From Pegoplata infirma (lineage: Eukaryota; Arthropoda; Insecta; Diptera; Anthomyiidae), in the NCBI GenBank assembly GCA_963921195.1, contig OY992536.1, positions 94,531,007 to 94,595,006 of the forward strand: 64,000 bases of DNA, written 5' to 3'. The position numbers were made by a program, and so were the translations under genes. This document shows positions 24,521-36,676 of the stretch, in pieces. Within the stretch, counting starts at the first letter, position 1. Every line of letters begins with the position of its first letter. The notes below the pieces were generated by a model. It was given only the letters and a program-made list of their open reading frames with translations, did no database searches and was not told where the DNA came from.

Positions 24521-25949
24521 AAAAACACATTCCAATTGAGATATGACCTGTATTCTTGTTATCAAAAATATTTATTTAATAAAAATAAAAAAAATGTGTA
24601 AATTTACATCTTTGAAACGGTAAGAAAAATTCTACAAATATTTTAAAACCCATCAAAGATTTGTTTTATTTCTAAAAAATAAAATCCCAATTTAGCTAGA
24701 ACATACAATTCAAAATCAAATATTTCTTTTAAAAACACTGCACAAAATATGTGTAAAATTACATTTTTATTTTAAATGTTATGAAAAATATTACAAGTAA
24801 TTATAAAATGTATACAAACTGCAAATAACATATTCTAATTGAGGTATATCCTGAATTATTGTTATCAGAAATATTTATTTAATAAAAATACTAAAAATGT
24901 GTAAATTTACATCTTTGAAACGGTAAGAAAAATTCTACAAATATTTTAAAACCCATCATAGATTTGTTTTATTTCTAAACAATAAATCCCAATTTAGCTA
25001 GAACATACAATTCAAAATCAAATATTTGTTTTAAAAACACTACACAAAATATGTGTAAAATTTCATTTTTATTTTAAAATGTTATGAAAAATATTACAAG
25101 TAATTCTTAAATGTATACAAACTACAAATAACATATTCTAACTGAGGTTTAACTTGAATTCTTGTTATCAGAAATATTTATTTAATAAAAATACTCAAAA
25201 AAATTTGTAAATTTACGTTTTTAAAATGGTAAGAAAATTTTTACAAATCGTTTAAAACCTGTCTGAATTTAAGCAGCAACCATTAAAGAAAAATCGTAAA
25301 TATATAAATAAAATAAAGGTTTAAACTGCAAAAATGTGTAAAATTACATTTTCACTTTCAAAGGTTTTTAATTTATAAAATTAATTTAGTTTTTAGTTTA
25401 TAAGAAATAAAATCCTAATTTTGCTAAATAAAACATTCAAAATCAAACATTTGTTTTTAAAAAATACACAAAAAATATACAAAATTACATTTTATTTTTA
25501 AAATGTTAAGGAAAATAATTCAAATAATTTCAGCACTTATACAAACTAACCAAATTAAGATAGTTCCTTCACCTTTATTGCAAATATTTATGTTAAATAA
25601 AATACAAAAAAAGTGTAAAATTACATTTTTAATATAATTTATTTACAGACAAATAAAATGCAATCATACTCAAGATAAAAACTTTGTCTTTGTATAAAAA
25701 AAAATCAAATACTTTTTTAAAGTGCACAAAAAAATGTGTAAAATTGCGTTTTTTTCTAAAAAATGATAAAAAAAATTACTGCATATACCAATTGAGACAC
25801 AACCTGTATTCTTGTTATTAAAACGAAAAATTTTTAAATTGTTTATATTTTTTAAATTTTTCTTTAATAAACTTAAAATGTGTAAAAATTCATTTTCTTT
25901 TTTAAATATTTAGAAAATGTGTTTTAATTTTTATTAAATAATAAAAATT

Positions 25950-26140
25950 GTTGTTTGACCTTTAAAATATATTTTGAGTAGGTTTATTCTAGCTCGAGGT
26001 CATTATTTCCTTTACTAATTAAAACTATGATATTCTCATAGGATAATTTTTAAGAAAATTATTTTTTTGTGTTAAATTTTTTTTGTTTTTCATTTTATCA
26101 AGACTTAATCGACGCGTGTTGTATAAAAAACAAGAAAAAT
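25950..26140 (+). mobile_element. solo left arm of foldback family Y, longer
   Basis: Begins TTGTTTGACCTTTAAAATAT and continues GAGTAGGTTTATTC, CTCGAGGTCATTATTTCC and AGACTTAATCGACGCGTGTT, which is further into the arm than the copy at 24.4 kb. It stops where the palindrome repeats resume. Confidence 0.75.
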
Positions 26141-26447
26141 ATACTTTTTTAAGTACACAAAAAATGTCTAAAATTACACTTTTCTTCAAAATGTTTACAA
26201 AAATACTTCATATAACAATTGTTATTAAATCCTGTATTCTTGTTATTTAAAAGAAAAAATTTTTAATTGTTTAATTTTTTAATAAACTTTAAAATGTGTA
26301 AAAAAATATTTTATAAAAAAATAAATATATTAAAAAAAAATACACATAAATTGTGTAAAATTACATTATCAATTTAATTTGTTTAGGAAATAATAAAAAC
26401 AATCCTGCTCAAGGTAAAAACTGAATATTTCTATAAAAAAAATCAAA

Positions 26448-26580
26448 TTCTATATTTTGAGAAGGTTTAGTCTAGCTCGAGGTCATTATTTCCTTTACTA
26501 ATTAAAACTATAATAATCTCACAGAAATTCAACTCTAAATATAATATTTTAAAGGTCGAAAAAAAACAATGTTTTAATAA
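26448..26580 (+). mobile_element. internally deleted foldback family Y
   Basis: Left arm (GAGAAGGTTTAGTCTAGCTC onward to AACTATAATAATCTCACAG) joins directly to the outer right end (TAAATATAATATTTTAAAGG then TCGAAAAAAAACAA). Both ends are present and the middle is gone. Confidence 0.65.
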
Positions 26581-27019
26581 AAGTTAATCAAAATTTAAAA
26601 AATCAAATACAAAGTTTTACACAAAAAAGTGTAAAATTACATTTTCTCTCCAAAATGTATAAAAAATTACTACATATACCAATTGAGGTATAATCTGTTT
26701 TCTTTTTATAAAAAAATATTTTAAAATTGTTCAATTTTTTTAAGACACTTTAAAATGTGTAAATATTTATTTTCTTTATTAAATATTTTGCAAATTACGA
26801 AAAATATTTTTTTACTTTACCAAATGAAGATAATTCCTAAATCTTTATATTGAAGAATATTAATATTGTATAAAATACACAAAAAATGTGTAAAATTACA
26901 TTTTCAATTAAATTTGCTTAGAAAATAATAAAAAAAGAAAAGCAAAACTGTATTCTTTTTATAAAAAATATAAAATACTTTTTTAAGGTACACAAAAAAA
27001 TGTGTAAAATTAAACTTTT

Positions 27020-27895
27020 TCTCCAATATATTTAGAAAACGACTACTTATACCTAAATAATCCACTGTAATAGAAAACATAAATATTTTAGAAGTCAGTC
27101 TAAACCTTATATTCACCAAACAATAACTATGTGAATGACTGAGCTGCTGTTGCTGTTGATGATGAAATGCATTTAGCATTATTTAACAACTAATATTTCC
27201 TTGTTTTTATTCTGGAGTTTCGTTTTTTTTTTTATTTCATTCTTTAAGTAGTAAAACATCTTCTTTGAAATATTTTTATTATTTTTTTTTTCCAACAATG
27301 ATATAATTTTGTGTTTTGTTCTAAATAAACCGGTCTAAATATTATGGTTACGTACCACTATTTGCTATGTCAGCAAGTAGCCAAGATTCAACAACCTAAA
27401 ATACAAAACTTCTTCATGTGATTTTAAACAAACAACAATTGACTCTTGACTTATTTTTCAGTTTTGTTTTTTCTTTTTTAGCCACTAGGCATTTTTTGTT
27501 TTATTAAATGTAACCATATATTTTATTTACCTCAGAATTTTTGAATTTTTTTTATATTTTTTTGGAATTACACCATCATTATTATAAATACCATGGGTGT
27601 TAACTGTTTTTTTTTTTTTCATAATAATGTTGGAGTTTCTTGAAAAAAAAACTCTTTTTATTGTCAGTTCATTGACACTTTTTTGTGTAAGAAAATACGA
27701 TTTGGTTTTTATTGTTTAAATACAATAAATAGCTTAAATAAAGAGAAATGTGTTTTGTAAAAGACTGTTTAAATAGCAATTTTATACTTATTTTTGTTAT
27801 CATACCTTTGTTAATGTTTAATATTAATAATTGTACAATTTTTCCAGAAATACAAATATTTTTTTTTTTAATTTCTTTTAAAAATGTTTGTATTT
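27020..27895. other. AT-rich DNA, no gene recognised
   Basis: Contains a short CTG/TTG-rich stretch near 27140-27165 and long T runs. The 91-residue minus-strand open frame ending at 26904 starts with a Gln-rich run but continues into repeat sequence and Phe/Lys low complexity, so I do not call it. Confidence 0.5.
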
Positions 27896-28430
27896 AATGA
27901 ATTACACATAAATTTGTGTAAAATTACATTTATTTTATTTTTTGGTTTTTAGAGCATACATTTTTCATTTTAATATTTTTTTTTGTGAGTTGATACGTAT
28001 TTTTTTTAACTTGTGCTGTGGGCAACACAGTTATGCATTTTTACTTAAAATTGTGTAAAATTACACTTTGCTTAAAACATCTTCAAAAAACTATCTAAAC
28101 GATAGCAATAAAGATAGACAAATAATAAAGATTGTAAATACTTTTTTTTTTGTAATATTGTAATGTGTCATATTTTATAAAATATTTAATTTTGTGTAAT
28201 ATTACAGTTTTTAAATCGCTTCGAAAAATCAATTGTTTTTGTTAATTAAATTGCCAAATTTAGTTTCTAATTGTTTACACTAAAATTAAAATTTTATAAA
28301 TATTCAATGATACCAAAATACATAAAAAATATGTGTAAAATAATGTTGATTGGGAAATTACTCACAAATTCCAATAATTTTCTTTAAATTTTTTTTACAT
28401 CAGTTTGTGGATTAAACAAAAATTGTGTAA
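27895..28430. repeat. scattered TTACACA-type palindromes
   Basis: TTACACATAAATTTGTGTAA at about 27902-27921, then single copies near 28053, 28196, 28330 and 28425 in increasingly decayed form. Spacing is about 130-150 bp, as in the array at 19.9-21.8 kb. Confidence 0.65.
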
Positions 28431-28435
28431 AAATT

Positions 28436-28577
28436 AATTTGGAAAAGTGTCCCCCAACGCCTCCCACCAACTCCCTCCAAAAAACGACCCTGCCAATTTT
28501 TTTTATTTTTTTTTTTTCAATTTGGGGGGTATTAAAGATTCATCACATCCGAATTTAACCCTCTCACTTGTTTAACA
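28436..28577 (+). mobile_element. mini-me-like element, right-end fragment
   Basis: C-rich stretch (CCCCCAACGCCTCCCACCAA), T-rich tract, GGGGGTATTAAAG, then TCCGAATTTAACCCTCTCAC followed by TTGTTT. This is the same order as the right part of the copy entering at 63547 (CCCCCTAACGTCTCCACCAA) and the right ends at 30.68 and 59.3 kb. Confidence 0.6.
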
Positions 28578-28763
28578 CATTTTTTTTTGTATTTTGATTA
28601 AACAAATGTAACAATTTTATGTCAGAAGAGGTTCAAACGTCTATGCTTTGACCCAGGAGGATTAAAAAAGGAATTTATTTTGGTCCGCCTCTTTTTGTGG
28701 GCGTGTATATAAAAAAATAAGTTAAATAATGATCAATTGGTATTCCTTAATTGCAAAAAGTGA

Positions 28764-30026
28764 AAAGGTCTCATGATCCGAAACATTTTCTATACGACAA
28801 ATGTCACAGAATCTGTGACTATTTCTATACGAAAAGTGTCTCAGAATCTAAGACGTTTTTTTTTATCAAAAATGTCTCAGAATCTGAGACTTTTACTATA
28901 CGAAAAATGTGTCAGAATTCAAGAATTTCTTTATACGACAAATGTCTCGGAATCTGAGACTCATTCTGTACAAGAAATATCTCAGAATCTGAGACTTTTT
29001 CTATACGAAAAGTCTTTCAGAATCTGCGACTTTTTCTGTACAAAAAATATCTTAGAATCTGAGACTCTTTCTATACGAAAAATTTCTCAGAATCTGAAGC
29101 TCTTTCTATACGAAAAATTTCTCAAAATCTGAGAATCTTTCAAAACGAAAAAAATGTCTGAAAATCTGATAATTTTTCTATGCGAAAAATATTTTAGAAT
29201 CTGCGACTTTTTCTATATAAAAAATTTTTCATAATCTTACTTTTTCTACACGAAAAATTTCTCAGAATCTGGGACTTTTTCTTTAAGGAAAATATCTCAG
29301 AATCTGGGACTTTTTCCTTACGGAAAATATCTTAGAAACTGAGACTTTTTTATACGAAAAATTATACTTTTTTCAGTTTTCAGAATTTGAAAATTTTTCT
29401 ATCCGAAAAATGTCTCAGAATCTGAAATTTTTTCTATATGAAAAATGGCTTGAAGTTTTTTCTGTGCGAAAAATGTCTCAGAATCTGAGACTCTTTCAAT
29501 ACGAAAAATATCTCAGAATCTGAGAATTTTTCTATGCGAAAAATGTCTAAGAATCTGAGAACTTTTCTATACAAAAAATGTCTCAGAACCTGAATCTTCT
29601 GAAAAATGTCTGAAAATCTGTGAATTTTTCTATAAGAAAAATTTTTCAGAATTTGAGACTCTTTCTGCACGAAAAATTTCTAAGAATCTGAATATTTTTC
29701 TTTACCAAAAATGTCTCAGAATTTGAGACTTTTTCTAAACAAAAAATGTTTCAGAATCTGAAACTTTTTCTATACGGAAAATGTCTCAGAATCTGAGACA
29801 TTTTCAGATTCTGAGACATTTCTATACAACAAATGTCTCAGAATCTGGGACTTTTTCTATACGAAAAATTTCTTAGAACCTGAGACATTTCCTATACCAT
29901 AAATGTCTGAGAATCTGGGACTTTTTCTATACGAAAAATATCTAGGAAACTGAAAATTCTATACGAAAAATGTCGCTGAATCTGATACTTTTTCTATGCA
30001 AAAAATGTTTTAGAATCTAAGACTAG
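28764..30026. repeat. ~35-bp bipalindromic satellite, GTCTCAG type
   Basis: Roughly 35 units of about 35 bp, reading TCAGAATCTGAGAC then TTTTTCTATACGAAAAATGTC. Two palindromes alternate: GTCTCAGAATCTGAGAC and an imperfect TTTTTCTATACGAAAAA. Many units keep the outer bases and vary inside. Flanked on both sides by fragments of mini-me-like right ends (28436 and 30571). A copy in the opposite orientation is at 49797-50158. Open frames within are repeat translations. Confidence 0.9.
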
Positions 30027-30048
30027 TGTATGCAAATAATACACTCAA

Positions 30049-30440
30049 AGAATTATGTAGGTAAATTCCACTGAATATTCACTTAAAACAAATGAAATTT
30101 TATTTAAAAACCATTCCACTGTTTTTTCATTTAAAATAAAAATACATTACAGTCAATTTTAAATGTTAATTTAATGACTAACCAAAACATTAAAAAACAA
30201 GTGAATATTCAGTTATTTTGTATTGAAAAACAGTAAAGCTGTAGAAGAAATTTTTTACTGCCGAAATTAAATGTAACAGAAAATTCGTTTTTAATACAGT
30301 AAATTATTTTTTTTAAACTACAGAAACAGTAAAAAAATTAAATCCTTTATAAAATAAGTGATTTTTCTTTTAAAATTACTTTACTGATTACTTTTTAAAA
30401 TAACCTACAAACAGTTAATGACATAATTTTCTTAGTGTAC
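30049..30440. mobile_element. candidate insertion inside the GTCTCAG satellite
   Basis: The satellite is interrupted by about 390 bp of different sequence. Its edges read ACACTCAAAGAATTATGT (30049) and ACATAATTTTCTTAGTGT (about 30423-30440), imperfect inverted repeats of 18 bp. The target duplication could not be fixed. The interior has no open frame. Confidence 0.45.
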
Positions 30441-30447
30441 CTATACA

Positions 30448-30570
30448 AAAAAATGTCGATGAATCTAAAACTTTTTCTATACGAAAAATCTCTTAGAATC
30501 TGAGACTTTTTCTATAGGAAAAATGTGTCAGAGTCTGAGGCTATTACTGTACGAAAAATGTCTTAGAATC
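30448..30570. repeat. GTCTCAG satellite, short right block
   Basis: Three to four units of the satellite resume after the insert (ATACGAAAAATCTCTTAGAA and similar). Confidence 0.75.
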
Positions 30571-30690
30571 TACATCCTCGGTGGAACCTCCGTGACCCCC
30601 AAAAGGAACGCCCTGACAATTTTTTTACATATTGGAGTGTATAAAACATTCGGCACAGCCAAAATTTAACACTCTCACTTGTTTTCGTTA
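30571..30690 (+). mobile_element. mini-me-like element, right-end fragment
   Basis: GGTGGAACCTCCGTGACCCC, ATTGGAGTGTATAAAACATT, CGGCACAGCC, then AAAATTTAACACTCTCACTT and GTTTT. The TTCGGC...GCC hairpin followed by ATTTAAC..CTC.CTTGTT is the common right terminus of these elements. Confidence 0.6.
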
Positions 30691-30835
30691 AATTTTTTAA
30701 ATAAAAAAAAAATTGTATCCATTTTTTTATCAAATGTACTTCCTTCTATAATTTTTTTCAACATTACATTTGTACCAATTTTTTTACCAAATATTTTTAT
30801 TTTTTAATACATCTTTTAAAATCTAATCTTAACTT

Positions 30836-31240
30836 GTGTGTAAAATTACATTTTTTCTTAAAATTAATTTAAAATGTTAAAATACTGCAGTAAGTAGGTT
30901 TATTTTTTTTACTAGAGTACTGCAGTTGTGCTGTTAATCATTTAAAATGTGATTGTGTGTAAAATTACATTTTTTCTTAAAATTAATTTTAAAATTATAA
31001 AATACTCAAGTTATTATGATGTTTATTATTTTTGACTAGAGTACTGCAGTGGTGGTGTTCATAAAATCATGAGGTTTTACGTTAAAGTGTGTAAAATTAC
31101 ACTTTCCTAAAATGTATGGGAAAAACATTTTAACAAGCAAATTTGTATATACAATTGTTAAGACCAATAACTTATCAATGCTTCATTTAACTTACGATGT
31201 CAAGAAAATACACAAAAAAATGTGTAAAATTACATTTTTT
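30836..31240. repeat. ~125-bp tandem repeat, three units
   Basis: TGTGTGTAAAATTACATTTT followed by TTCTTAAAATTAATTTTAAA recurs at about 30836 and 30956, with a diverged unit near 31085 and a last palindrome at 31210. The first two units also share TACTAGAGTACTGCAG-type text (30910-30925, 31035-31050). Confidence 0.7.
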
Positions 31241-31244
31241 CTTT

Positions 31245-32600
31245 AAACTGCCTGCATTTAAATTTAATTTCTTTATGTTATGGATTTTTTCTAAATTCGT
31301 TAAAGTTTTTATTAAAAATAACTTCTTAAAAATCTTATATACAATTTTTTTCTCCTCTAAATCCTTAAAAATTTATATTCATAATCTAGATATGTACATC
31401 AAAAAAAATTATTTTCTTACAAATAACCATTAGTCTTCCTTAGTCGTATTTTGGCTGTTAACAAAACCCAAGTTTCTTAACCTTCACAGTCAAACAAATT
31501 TTTCACCAAAGACAAAAGCCATCATGATGTAGTTTTTCATATTATTTTCAGTTTTTTTTTTTTTTTTTTTTTTGGAGGAAGCTCAATTTTGTATGAACAT
31601 CATTACAAGAGATGGTGATGATGATGAAGAAGAACAACAAGGAACTTAAGGCAATTTGCTTTCATTTCATTACGTTAATAAAGTTTCTAACAACTCTTAA
31701 AGGCTCTTTACACACTGGGTGGTTGGCAGTTCTATGTAAAGTATGAAAAATAAAACAAGTAGTCAAAACTTGTTCTATAAAATGATTATATAGAAATTTT
31801 TTTAACGGTTTCTTAATACATCTTTTGGATTTTTATTTTGGAATAGAAATGAGTAGGGTGGTGGCGGTTTTCTAAATAGCGGACATAACAAGTAAGCAAA
31901 CCCAAAATGATATTGAAAATTATAAAACGGCATATTTTGCATGCCAAGTAGCACACGCCAAATATAATAGTCTTCGACGCGGTTTTTTTTTTTTTGTTGT
32001 TTTCCTTAAATGGTAAAAAGTGAAAAAGTCTTTTAAGAAATGAAAAAAAGCAAAAAAAAAATATTTTTTGATGAATACAATAAAGGCGAGAAAGTATTTA
32101 AGGCATTTCCTCAAAAATATTTGACTACAAAAAAGCATTAGATGGCATTAGAAAAGACAGAGGGAGAGGTATTTCTTTTTATAAGAAGTATAAGTTGGTA
32201 ATAGCAAAAGAATTCTATTGTTAAAATTGTGAAAATTTTCTAAGGGTGCGGTTTTTGTATAAGATGAGTTCTATATTCAAATATTTTTTTTTTTGTATTT
32301 GTTCTATTTAAAAACATGATGTTTTATGTCATTAAATTAATATGAAATGTAATGTCTAACTAGATAAGTAATAGATTTTTTTTTACATATTTTGGGTTAC
32401 TTAAAAATAAATTTGTTATTATTTTCTTAAGTTAATAAATTTAATAAAAGTCTATATTGTGATAAAAATTGTAATAAATTAAATTTTTGAGGTTAGTGTA
32501 ATAGGAAAAATATGTTTAATGCTAAAGATTTTGGTTAAAGAAAATGTTAAATTTAAACATTTTATATGAAATTGTTTAAAAATAAAGTTTTAAAAGTTAA
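31245..32600. other. AT-rich DNA, no gene recognised
   Basis: Long T run at about 31551-31575 and a short GATGATGATGAAGAAGAAC stretch near 31620. Open frames at 31197-31433 and 31920-32138 are low-complexity Phe/Lys/Ile sequence and are not called. Confidence 0.5.
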
Positions 32601-33442
32601 AATCTTGGTATCAACAATTAAAAATGTAATATTACACTTCTCTTTTTAATAAAAAACTAAAATTTCAAGTGTAATTTTAATAAGAAAATTATCAGTTGGT
32701 TTTTTGTTTATTTTAGAATTTATGTTTTAAAAAACAATTTAAAAAATGTTTTTACACATTTTTTTGTGTAATTTATTTTCAGTGATAAGTTTTACATCCA
32801 ACAAAAACAGAAGTGGCTTTCTTTCAATTTTAATTTGCCCAAAAAGTATATTTTTAGGTTTTTTTTTTTATTTTAGAAACTTAAGTTTGGCAAAAAAAGT
32901 GAATTTTTTATTTTACACATTTTTTGTGTAATTTTGTATTTAATTGAAATAACTGGATTAAAAAACCTTTGCACAATTTATGTGTAAATTAACATACATA
33001 TACACTATAAATAAGTTTTAAGCCTGTAAAATGTAATGAAAATGTATTTGAATTATAGTAAAATGTAAAAATAAGATCACTTCCTTAATATTAACAGGGT
33101 AAATTTTTTACAGAATTATGTTTTTCACTTGAAAAAAGTTGAAATTAATCCAATTTATTAAAGAAAGTGTTCAATTTAAACATTTTAAATGAAACTTGTT
33201 AAGAATACAGTTTTAAAATGTAAAAGTTTAGTATAAACAATTTAAAATGTAATATTACACTTCTCTTGTCAATATAAAAAAATAAAATATAAAGTGTAGT
33301 TTTAAAAAGAAATTTTTATTTTGGTAGTTTTTTTGTTTATTTTAAAAAGGAAATTTATGTTTTACATAACAATTTCGAGACAATTTAAAAAAATATTTTT
33401 TCACTGTTTTTTGTGTAATTTATTTTTAGGGATTAGTTTTAT

Positions 33443-33702
33443 ATCGTCGCTGCGCCTAAAAATGGAGTCATGTGTTAAAATTTTATTTTTGAAGAGGCCC
33501 AAGAAACAGTCAAAAAGTGGTTCTTTTGCGGCACTTTTATGAAAAAAACTTGACGTAAATATTAAACCAATATTATAAATTTAATGTTGATTACAAGTTG
33601 ACTTTTAAAAATTATTGCGAAAGGACCAAAAAATGCTGTTTCTTGGGCCTCTTTGAAAAAAATTGAAAAACACATGACTCCATTTTTAGGCGCAGCGACG
33701 AT
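33443..33702. mobile_element. 260-bp foldback MITE with long inverted ends
   Basis: The first 33 bases (ATCGTCGCTGCGCCTAAAAA ...) are the exact reverse complement of the last 33, and pairing continues, with mismatches, through GAAGAGGCCCAAGAAACAG (33491-33509) and its partner CTGTTTCTTGGGCCTC, giving arms of about 110 bp. It splits the repeat phrase TTAGTTTTACATCCAACA that is intact in the neighbouring units, so the empty site is known to within about 2-4 bases (AT-rich). Open frames on both strands follow from the palindrome. Confidence 0.85.
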
Positions 33703-35285
33703 ATCCAACAAAAACAGAAAAGTTTTTCTTTTAAAATTGTATAATTTGCACAACAGGAACATTTTTAGATGTTTTTCATTTAAAAATTCAAAGTTTTGCA
33801 AAAAACTGAGTTTTTTATTTTACACATTTTTTGTGTAATTTTGTATTTAGTTAAAATAAGTGGTTTAAAAAAACTTTACACAATTTATGTGTAAATTAAC
33901 ATACATTTACACTATAAATAAGTTTAAAGCATGTAAAATGTAATAAAATTGTATTTGAATTATAATAAAATGTAAAAATGAGATCACTTTCCTACTATTA
34001 ACGGGGTAAATTTAACAAAATTATGTTTTCTACTTAAAAAATAGTTGGAATTAACCCAATTTATTAAAGAAAGTGTTCTATTTAAACATTTTAAATGAAA
34101 CTGTTTAAAAATAAAATTTTAAAAGTTAAAATTTAAGTATCAACAATTAAAAATGTAATATTACACTTCTCTTTTTAATAAAAAAAATCAAACAAAAATT
34201 TAAAAAAAAAAAATCTGTTAGATTTTTTGTGTTTATTTTAGAAAATATTTTTATGTTTAAGATAATAATTTTGAGGCCATTTAAAAAAAAAATAATTTTA
34301 CACTGTTTTTGTGTAATTTATTTTTAGTAATTAGTTTTACATCCAACAAAAACAAGAGTTTTTCTTTCAAAACTCTTATATAACTTTGCACAAAAATATT
34401 TTTTATTTATTTTAGAAATCAAAGTTTTTCAAAAAAGTGAGTTTTTAATTTTACACATTTTTTGTGTAATTTTGTATTTAATTAAAATAACTTCTTTTAA
34501 AAAAACTTGTACAATTTATGTGTAAATTAACATACATTTACAGTATTAATAAGTTTTAAGCATGTAAAATGTAATTCAAATGTTTTGAATCATTATAATA
34601 AAATGAAGGAAAATGTAACTAAAATGAGATCATTTTCTTACTATTAACAGTGTAAATTTAACAAAATTATGTTTTCTACTTATAAAAAGTTGAAATTACC
34701 CCAATTTATAAAAGAAGGTGTTCAATTTAAACATTTTAAATGAAACTGTTTAAAAATAAATTTTTAACAGTTAAAATTTTAGTATCAACAATTAAAAATG
34801 TAATATTACACTTCTCTTTTTTATTAAAAATCAAAAATTGCGGGTGTAATTTAGAAAAAAAAATAGTCAACTGTTTTTTTTTTATTTTAGAAAGATTATG
34901 TTTTACATAACAATATAAAAAAAAAATAATTTTACACTGTTTTTTGTGTAATTTATTTTTAGTGATTATTTTTACATCCAAGAAAAACAGAAGTGTTTTT
35001 CTTTCAAAACTCTATATAATTTTGCACACAACGAAAATTTTAAGATGTTTTTTAATTTAGAAAGTTGTGCATAAAAGTGAGTTTTTTATTTTACACATTT
35101 TTTGTGTAATTTTGTATTTAATTAAAATAACGGGTTAAAAAAAAACTTTTCTTAGTTTATGTGTAAATTAACATACATTTACACTATAAATAAGTTTTAA
35201 GCATATAAAATGTAATTCAAATGTATTTGAATTATTAACATAAAATGTAAGAAAATTTAACTAAAATGAGATCACTTTCCTACTA

Positions 35286-35781
35286 CAGTCAAACTCGGTT
35301 ATAACGAACTCGGTTATAACGAATTCTCGGTTATAACGAACTAATTCTAAAGTCCCGACGTTTTGGCATCAATTTTCACACAAAATACTTCTTTTATAAC
35401 GAACTCGGTTATAACGAATCCTCGGTTAAAACGAACTGCTTATTATGCTCCCACGAACACAATTTCATGTGTATTTACCTTTTTATAACGAACTTCCATA
35501 AATATTTTTAAATAAGTGGCAATAATGTTTATCAAACTAACAAAAGGTTGCAATTTTTTGGTTTATATTATAATTTTTATAAAATGTATTAATATTTTTA
35601 ATGATTTCTTCTCAATAAGTAGTTTATTTACGGAAAAAAACACCAAATAAAACAAAATTATATCTATTTTTTTGGAAAAAAAACTGGGTTAATAAAAAAT
35701 ATACCCCGCTTATAGCGAACTTCGCTTATAACGAACTATTTTTACTGGTCCCTCGGAGTTCGTTATAACCGGGTTCGACTG
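35286..35781. mobile_element. pogo/Tigger-like non-autonomous transposon with TA duplication
   Basis: Left end CAGTCAAACTCGGTTATAAC, right end GTTATAACCGGGTTCGACTG, with repeated (C)TCGGTTATAACGAA words just inside both ends, as in pogo/Tigger family elements. It is flanked by TA at 35284-35285 and 35782-35783. The neighbouring satellite unit provides the unoccupied site CCTACTATTAAC (about 33991-34002), matching CCTAC-TA-element-TA-TTAAC here. The interior is AT-rich with no transposase. Confidence 0.9.
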
Positions 35782-36276
35782 TATTAACAGGGCAATTTTT
35801 TAACGAAATTATGTTTTCTACTAAAAAAAAAAATTAAATGAATCCAATTTGTTGAAGAAAGTTATGAGTTATGTTTTGCATAACAATTTGGAAGCAATTC
35901 TAAAATATAATTTTACACTGCTTTTTGTGTAATTTATTGTTAGTGATAAGTTTTACATCCAATAAAAAAAAAAGTGTGAAAAAGAAAATTTTTAGATATT
36001 TTTCTCTTGAAAAACTCAAATTTTCAAAAAATTTTACCTTTTAAGTAAGTTTTTAATTTTACACATTTTTTTGTGTAATTTTTTATTTATTTAAAATAAT
36101 AACTTTATGAATTTTTGTACAGATTGTGTGTAAATTAACATAAATTTACACTTTAATTAAGTTTTAAGAATGTAAAATGTAATTTAAAAAAATTAAAATG
36201 AAAAAAATATCACTTTTCTACTATTTCCTAGGTAAATTTAACTAAATTGTGCTTTCTGCTAAAAATAAGTTAAAAT

Positions 36277-36670
36277 TAACCCATTTTATAGTAATTTATA
36301 ATTGGAATCTGCTGAAATTTATGCTATTTATAGTAGGAAGCTGATTTCGTTTTTTTAAGTGTGATTATTTTTAACTACCCAAGTAAAAATGTGATCATTT
36401 TGCGGATGAAATCACATCTAATTTGGATGAAATCACATCTAATTTTATACAACCATATAAAAATATATCCGATAACATCTGAAAAGATGTTATTTTATCC
36501 AAATAATGGACAAATTTTTGACAGGGTATTTACGACAGTGTAGTTTTACACAGGTTTTTTACATTAAATTTAATTAAATGGTTATGAAAACTAAAATTTA
36601 AAATTTTTCTGTTTTTCTGTAAAGACAGTTGAGCTCAGGCTCTAATTATTATTATGTATTATAATTTTTT
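36277..36670. other. no gene recognised; possible small element
   Basis: Includes a doubled phrase GATGAAATCACATCTAATTT (36403-36444) and GATGTTATTTTATCC. The edges ACTACCCAAGTAAAAATG and TTTTTGACAGGGTATTTAC might be ends of an element, but they do not form convincing inverted repeats. Confidence 0.3.
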
Positions 36671-36676
36671 AATCAT

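Larger units (their letters stand above)
23200..27020. repeat. AAATGTGTAAAATTACA tandem repeats, second family
   Basis: Units contain AAATACACAAAAAATGTGTAA followed by ATTACATTTT and share long phrases: CCCAATTTAGCTAGAACATAC at about 24099, 24687 and 24990; TTCTTGTTATCAAAAATATT at 23620, 23966, 24559 and onward; and ACGGTAAGAAAAATTCTAC at 24027, 24616 and 24920. Equivalent phrases are about 590 and 300 bp apart, so a composite unit was duplicated. From 25.3 to 27.0 kb the units degrade. Three foldback-family-Y arms are inserted (24.4, 25.95 and 26.45 kb). Confidence 0.8.
32600..36270. repeat. ~630-bp tandem repeat with TTACACA palindromes, third family
   Basis: Units contain AATGTAATATTACACTTCTC (about 32621, 33246, 34148, 34795), TTTTTGTGTAATTTATTTT followed by AGTGATAAGTTTTACATCCA (32760, 33410, 34311, 34945, 35925), and TTACACATTTTTTGTGTAA with TTTTGTATTTAATTAAAA after it. 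Steps are about 625, 902 and 647 bp; the long step contains the 260-bp inverted-repeat element at 33443, and the last unit contains the pogo-like insertion at 35286. Open frames here are repeat translations. Confidence 0.85.

Noticed and set aside
26904..27179. 91-residue minus-strand frame starting with a His/Gln run
   Set aside because: It enters the AAATGTGTAAAATTACA repeat and low-complexity Phe/Lys sequence; no support as a gene.
28751..29132. Plus-strand frames with recurring SESETF/LRLFLYEK motifs
   Set aside because: Direct translations of the ~35-bp GTCTCAG satellite.
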